From positions 1-38,248 of the IMG/VR virus record IMGVR_UViG_3300023174_000350: a stretch of DNA of 38,248 bases; one strand, 5' to 3'. The DNA comes from a virus. The position numbers and the translations under genes were made by a program. Of this stretch, positions 35,976 to 38,248 are shown piece after piece (position 1 is the stretch's first letter; each line of letters opens with the position of its first letter). Below the pieces are notes generated by a model that saw nothing but the letters and a program-made list of their open reading frames with translations, was not told where the DNA came from and made no database searches.

Positions 35976-36039
35976 CCCCTCTCCGTGTCCTCTGTGCTCT
36001 CCGTGGTTAAACATCCACGGAACTCCCCGCAGAAGACAG
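35976..36039 (+). repeat. Dispersed repeat copy E before the protease-capsid gene
   Basis: The CTCCGTG block (35976-36012, ending GTGGTTAAACA) is followed by GGAACTCCCCGCAGAAGACAG (36019-36039). The spacing is six bases here against 17 to 18 in copy A. This repeat fills most of the gap between the terminator and the ATG at 36071. Confidence 0.8.
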
Positions 36040-36070
36040 CCCGCCCGCCGCTGGCAAAATTCGCGCACAC

Positions 36071-37936
36071 ATGAAGCCAGCCGCGAAAGAACTTTTCAAC
36101 CAGCCCATGCGCCGAGTTATGACAATTGGCGCAATCGCTGCGGAGTCGCGCACCATCGAGTTGGCTTTTTCCAGCAACGCCGAAATCGAGCGTTGGCCTG
36201 GCATGATCGAAGTCCTCGATCACTCAGCGGATGCCTGCGACCTCTCGCGGCTCAACGACCGCGCCAATCTTTTGTTCAACCATGACGCCGACGAAGTGCT
36301 CGGAGTCGTCGAGACCGCCCGCATCGATGCAGACGGGATGGGCCGTGCGCTGGTGCGCTTCGGCAAATCCGAATGCGCCGAGGAAGCGTGGCGTGATGTT
36401 CAGGACGGAATCCTGACAAAAGTCTCCGTCGGCTACCGCATCCGCGAAGTCAAATTGACCGAAGAACGCGAGGGCGTGGATGTCTACACCGTCAGCCGGT
36501 GGGAACCCTACGAAATCTCCCTCGTCACCATCCCCGCCGACACTTCTGTCGGAGTGGGTCGCAGCCTTAACCCGCAAGAGGCGATCAGCCTCGGCACAAT
36601 CACCCAATCCAATATGCAAGACACACCTACACCCGCGCCACAAGCGCCCGCACCGGCGGCACCGGAGATCAACATCGTCGCCGAGCGCAATGCCGCTGTG
36701 AAAGGCGAGCAAGACCGCACCCGCTCGATCCTCGAAGCAGGTGACAAATACGGAATGCCAGCACTCGCCGCACAGATCGTGCGTGACGGTGGCAACCTGG
36801 TCGACTTCCAAGCCGCCGCCCTTGCCGAGAAAGACAAGCGCAGCGCCCAAGTCCGCGAAGGCAACGCACCAATCGGACTCAACGAGCGTGAAGCTGGTAG
36901 CTTCTCATTCGTTAAATTAATCCGCGCCCTTGCCGCCGAGCCAACCGATAAGAAAGCCCGTCAAGATGCGGCTTTTGAATTGGAAGCTTGCGAAGCCGCT
37001 GCCGGACAAGTCGCCCATCGCAATGTCAAAGGCACCATGATTCCCGTGGATGTCCTCACCGCAGGCTACGGACAGCGTGGCACGAACACCGTGTCGGCAA
37101 AATCCGCAGCAGGATACACAGGCACAGCCGGAAACACCGTGCAGACCAACCTTCTCGCCTCCTCGTTCATCGATGTCCTCCGCAACAAAGCGGTCATCAT
37201 GAACCTCGGCACCGAGCTGGCTGGCCTCGTCGGCAATGTGGACATGCCCAAGCAAACCACATTCGGCACAGGCTACTGGATCGGCGAGGACGACGACGCG
37301 ACAAAATCCGACATTGACTTCGGACTCGTCTCACTCCGTCCTCGCACCGTTGCCAACTTCGGCGAAATCACCCGCCGCATGCTCATGCAACCATCGCTGT
37401 CGGTCGAAGCTCTGCTTCGTAACGACCTCGCCCAAGGCCTCGCTCTCACCATCGACTCCGCAGCGTTCTACGGCACAGGCTTGAGCAACGCCCCGACCGG
37501 AATCAAATCCGCCGCAGGCGTGCTCTCTCAGGCATTCGTCGCAGTTCAGCCAACCTTCGCGGAACTGGTCAACATGGAAAGCCTCGTCAGTGCTCAAAAC
37601 ACCGACGTTGCCAGCATGGCATTCGTTGCCAACCCATCCACACGCGGCATGGCCAAGACCGCGCTCAAATTCCCAACCGGCTCCACCAACGGCGGCACCA
37701 TCTGGGAAAACGGCACGATGAACGGCTACCGCACCGAGATCACCAACCAGATCACAACTGGCGATGTGTTTTTCGGCAACTTCGCCGACTTCATCATCGG
37801 CCTCTGGGGTGGTCTCGAAATCACCGTGGACCCATACAGCAACAGCACCAAAGGCCGTCTCCGCATCGTTTGCATGCAAGACGTGGACTTTGCTGTCCGT
37901 CGCGCCCAGTCCTTCGTTTACGGCAAAAAGCCCTAA
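36071..37936 (+). CDS. Fused prohead protease and major capsid protein, 621 aa
   Basis: The N-terminal about 175 residues are an HK97-type (S78) prohead protease: FSSNAEIERWPGMIEVLDHS, catalytic His71 in LLFNHDADE and catalytic Ser119 in TKVSVGYRI, and EPYEISLVTIPADTSVGVGR. A Pro/Ala linker (TPTPAPQAPAPAAPE, about 185-200) follows, then a delta-like helical region and the HK97-fold capsid from about residue 320. Most phages make these as separate proteins. The protease may cut itself off during maturation. An in-frame ATG at codon 182, at the linker, could allow separate translation of the capsid. It is preceded by repeat E and followed by a terminator. Confidence 0.9.
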   Translation: MKPAAKELFNQPMRRVMTIGAIAAESRTIELAFSSNAEIERWPGMIEVLDHSADACDLSRLNDRANLLFNHDADEVLGVVETARIDADGMGRALVRFGKSECAEEAWRDVQDGILTKVSVGYRIREVKLTEEREGVDVYTVSRWEPYEISLVTIPADTSVGVGRSLNPQEAISLGTITQSNMQDTPTPAPQAPAPAAPEINIVAERNAAVKGEQDRTRSILEAGDKYGMPALAAQIVRDGGNLVDFQAAALAEKDKRSAQVREGNAPIGLNEREAGSFSFVKLIRALAAEPTDKKARQDAAFELEACEAAAGQVAHRNVKGTMIPVDVLTAGYGQRGTNTVSAKSAAGYTGTAGNTVQTNLLASSFIDVLRNKAVIMNLGTELAGLVGNVDMPKQTTFGTGYWIGEDDDATKSDIDFGLVSLRPRTVANFGEITRRMLMQPSLSVEALLRNDLAQGLALTIDSAAFYGTGLSNAPTGIKSAAGVLSQAFVAVQPTFAELVNMESLVSAQNTDVASMAFVANPSTRGMAKTALKFPTGSTNGGTIWENGTMNGYRTEITNQITTGDVFFGNFADFIIGLWGGLEITVDPYSNSTKGRLRIVCMQDVDFAVRRAQSFVYGKKP

Positions 37937-37957
37937 GCGATAGCTGACAACTCAACC

Positions 37958-37991
37958 GCCTCCTCCGTGTGCATTCGCGGAGGAGGCTTTT
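37958..37991 (+). terminator. Hairpin terminator after capsid gene, second copy
   Basis: The stem GCCTCCTCCG/CGGAGGAGGC and a TTTT tail repeat the structure seen at 870-903 exactly, 21 bases after the capsid stop codon. Confidence 0.75.
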
Positions 37992-38008
37992 GTTAGGAAC
38001 CGCAGAAT

Positions 38009-38173
38009 ATGGAACCTCAAAAAATCACACTTCTTCAAAGCCTAATGATCGCCGGTGAGTCATGCCCGGTCGGCAGCGATGTCGAAGTCTCGCCATCCTT
38101 CGCCCGCGAACTCATCGCCCTCGGCCTCGCCAAGCCATTCGTCGAAACAGCCGAGCCCAAGAAAAAGAAATGA
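38009..38173 (+). CDS. Small hypothetical head-region protein, second copy, 54 aa
   Basis: This is the counterpart of the gene at 921-1088, one codon shorter near the end (TAEPKKKK instead of TAAEPKKKK) and with several silent changes. It supports the view that both copies are maintained by selection. The function is unknown. Confidence 0.65.
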   Translation: MEPQKITLLQSLMIAGESCPVGSDVEVSPSFARELIALGLAKPFVETAEPKKKK

Positions 38174-38248
38174 GCCTCGACGAAAAAGACGGACGCCCTG
38201 CGATCAAAATGAGCATGGCCGAAATCATCGCCGCAGTCGCCCTTATCG
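38170..38248 (+). CDS. i-spanin-like protein, second copy, N-terminus only (cut by window end)
   Basis: This begins like the gene at 1085 (MSLDEKDGRPA) and then differs strongly: IKMSMAEIIAAVALI against VRLNLAEAIAALALV. The hydrophobic character of the segment is kept. The window ends inside the membrane span, so the rest cannot be compared. Confidence 0.55.
   Translation, partial: MSLDEKDGRPAIKMSMAEIIAAVALI

Noticed and set aside
1-38248. CRISPR arrays, insertion sequences or transposase genes
   Set aside because: I saw no regularly spaced repeats with unique spacers and no transposase-like protein. The only dispersed repeat has irregular spacing and no coding capacity.

Overview
The window is almost entirely the genome of a temperate, tailed bacteriophage with a contractile tail, carried as prophage or as phage DNA. 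Its head genes are lambda-like (Nu1/A-type terminase, lambda-type portal, HK97-fold capsid). Its tail genes are an almost complete P2 set in P2-like order (V, W, J, I, H, FI, FII, E/E', T, U, X, D). A spanin-like lipoprotein pair points to a Gram-negative-type envelope. The DNA is GC-rich, and late genes mostly lack a Shine-Dalgarno sequence and start at CCATG or at ATGA overlaps. A dispersed repeat that encodes TTEDTENTE-like peptides is present; I associate such repeats with Verrucomicrobiota, Planctomycetes and similar bacteria. A verrucomicrobial host is therefore plausible but not shown.

Layout. 1-13506 is the right half of a late operon: capsid C-terminus, a lysis cassette (i-spanin, o-spanin, holin, CHAP endolysin), head-tail joining and tail completion, then baseplate, fibre, sheath, tube, chaperone with a -1 frameshift, tape measure, U, X and D. 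13507-13741 is an attachment region holding the 3' half of a tRNA-Thr, flanked by ACGCAACA repeats. An integrase follows (13712-14716). 14789-15390 is a switch made of two divergent ribbon-helix-helix genes with shared operator-like repeats. 15387-16668 is an excisionase-like gene and a string of tiny early genes. 16812-24599 is replication and recombination: SSB-like protein, PD-(D/E)XK nuclease, family A DNA polymerase, C5-cytosine methyltransferase, AEP-like primase, RepA-like helicase and RuvC-like resolvase. 24596-26502 holds small genes, an ECF-type sigma factor and a Mor-like activator, which probably turn on late genes. 26551-31050 is packaging and portal. 31047-35918 is a fibre/adhesin cluster in an unusual place, between portal and capsid. 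36071-37936 is a fused prohead protease-capsid gene. 37958-38248 repeats the start of the lysis region.

The two ends are related but not identical. Bases 1-1350 match 37089-38248 with an offset of 37088, show many synonymous differences and then diverge. The window is therefore slightly more than one phage unit. It is either two related prophages in tandem at one tRNA site or a circular genome assembled from a mixed population. All genes but one are on the plus strand. The observations most worth checking are the roughly 1.28 kb open in two frames over the methyltransferase, the diverged second capsid copy, the dispersed repeat family in phage gene gaps, the strong scarcity of ACGT, and the sigma/Mor regulator pair.
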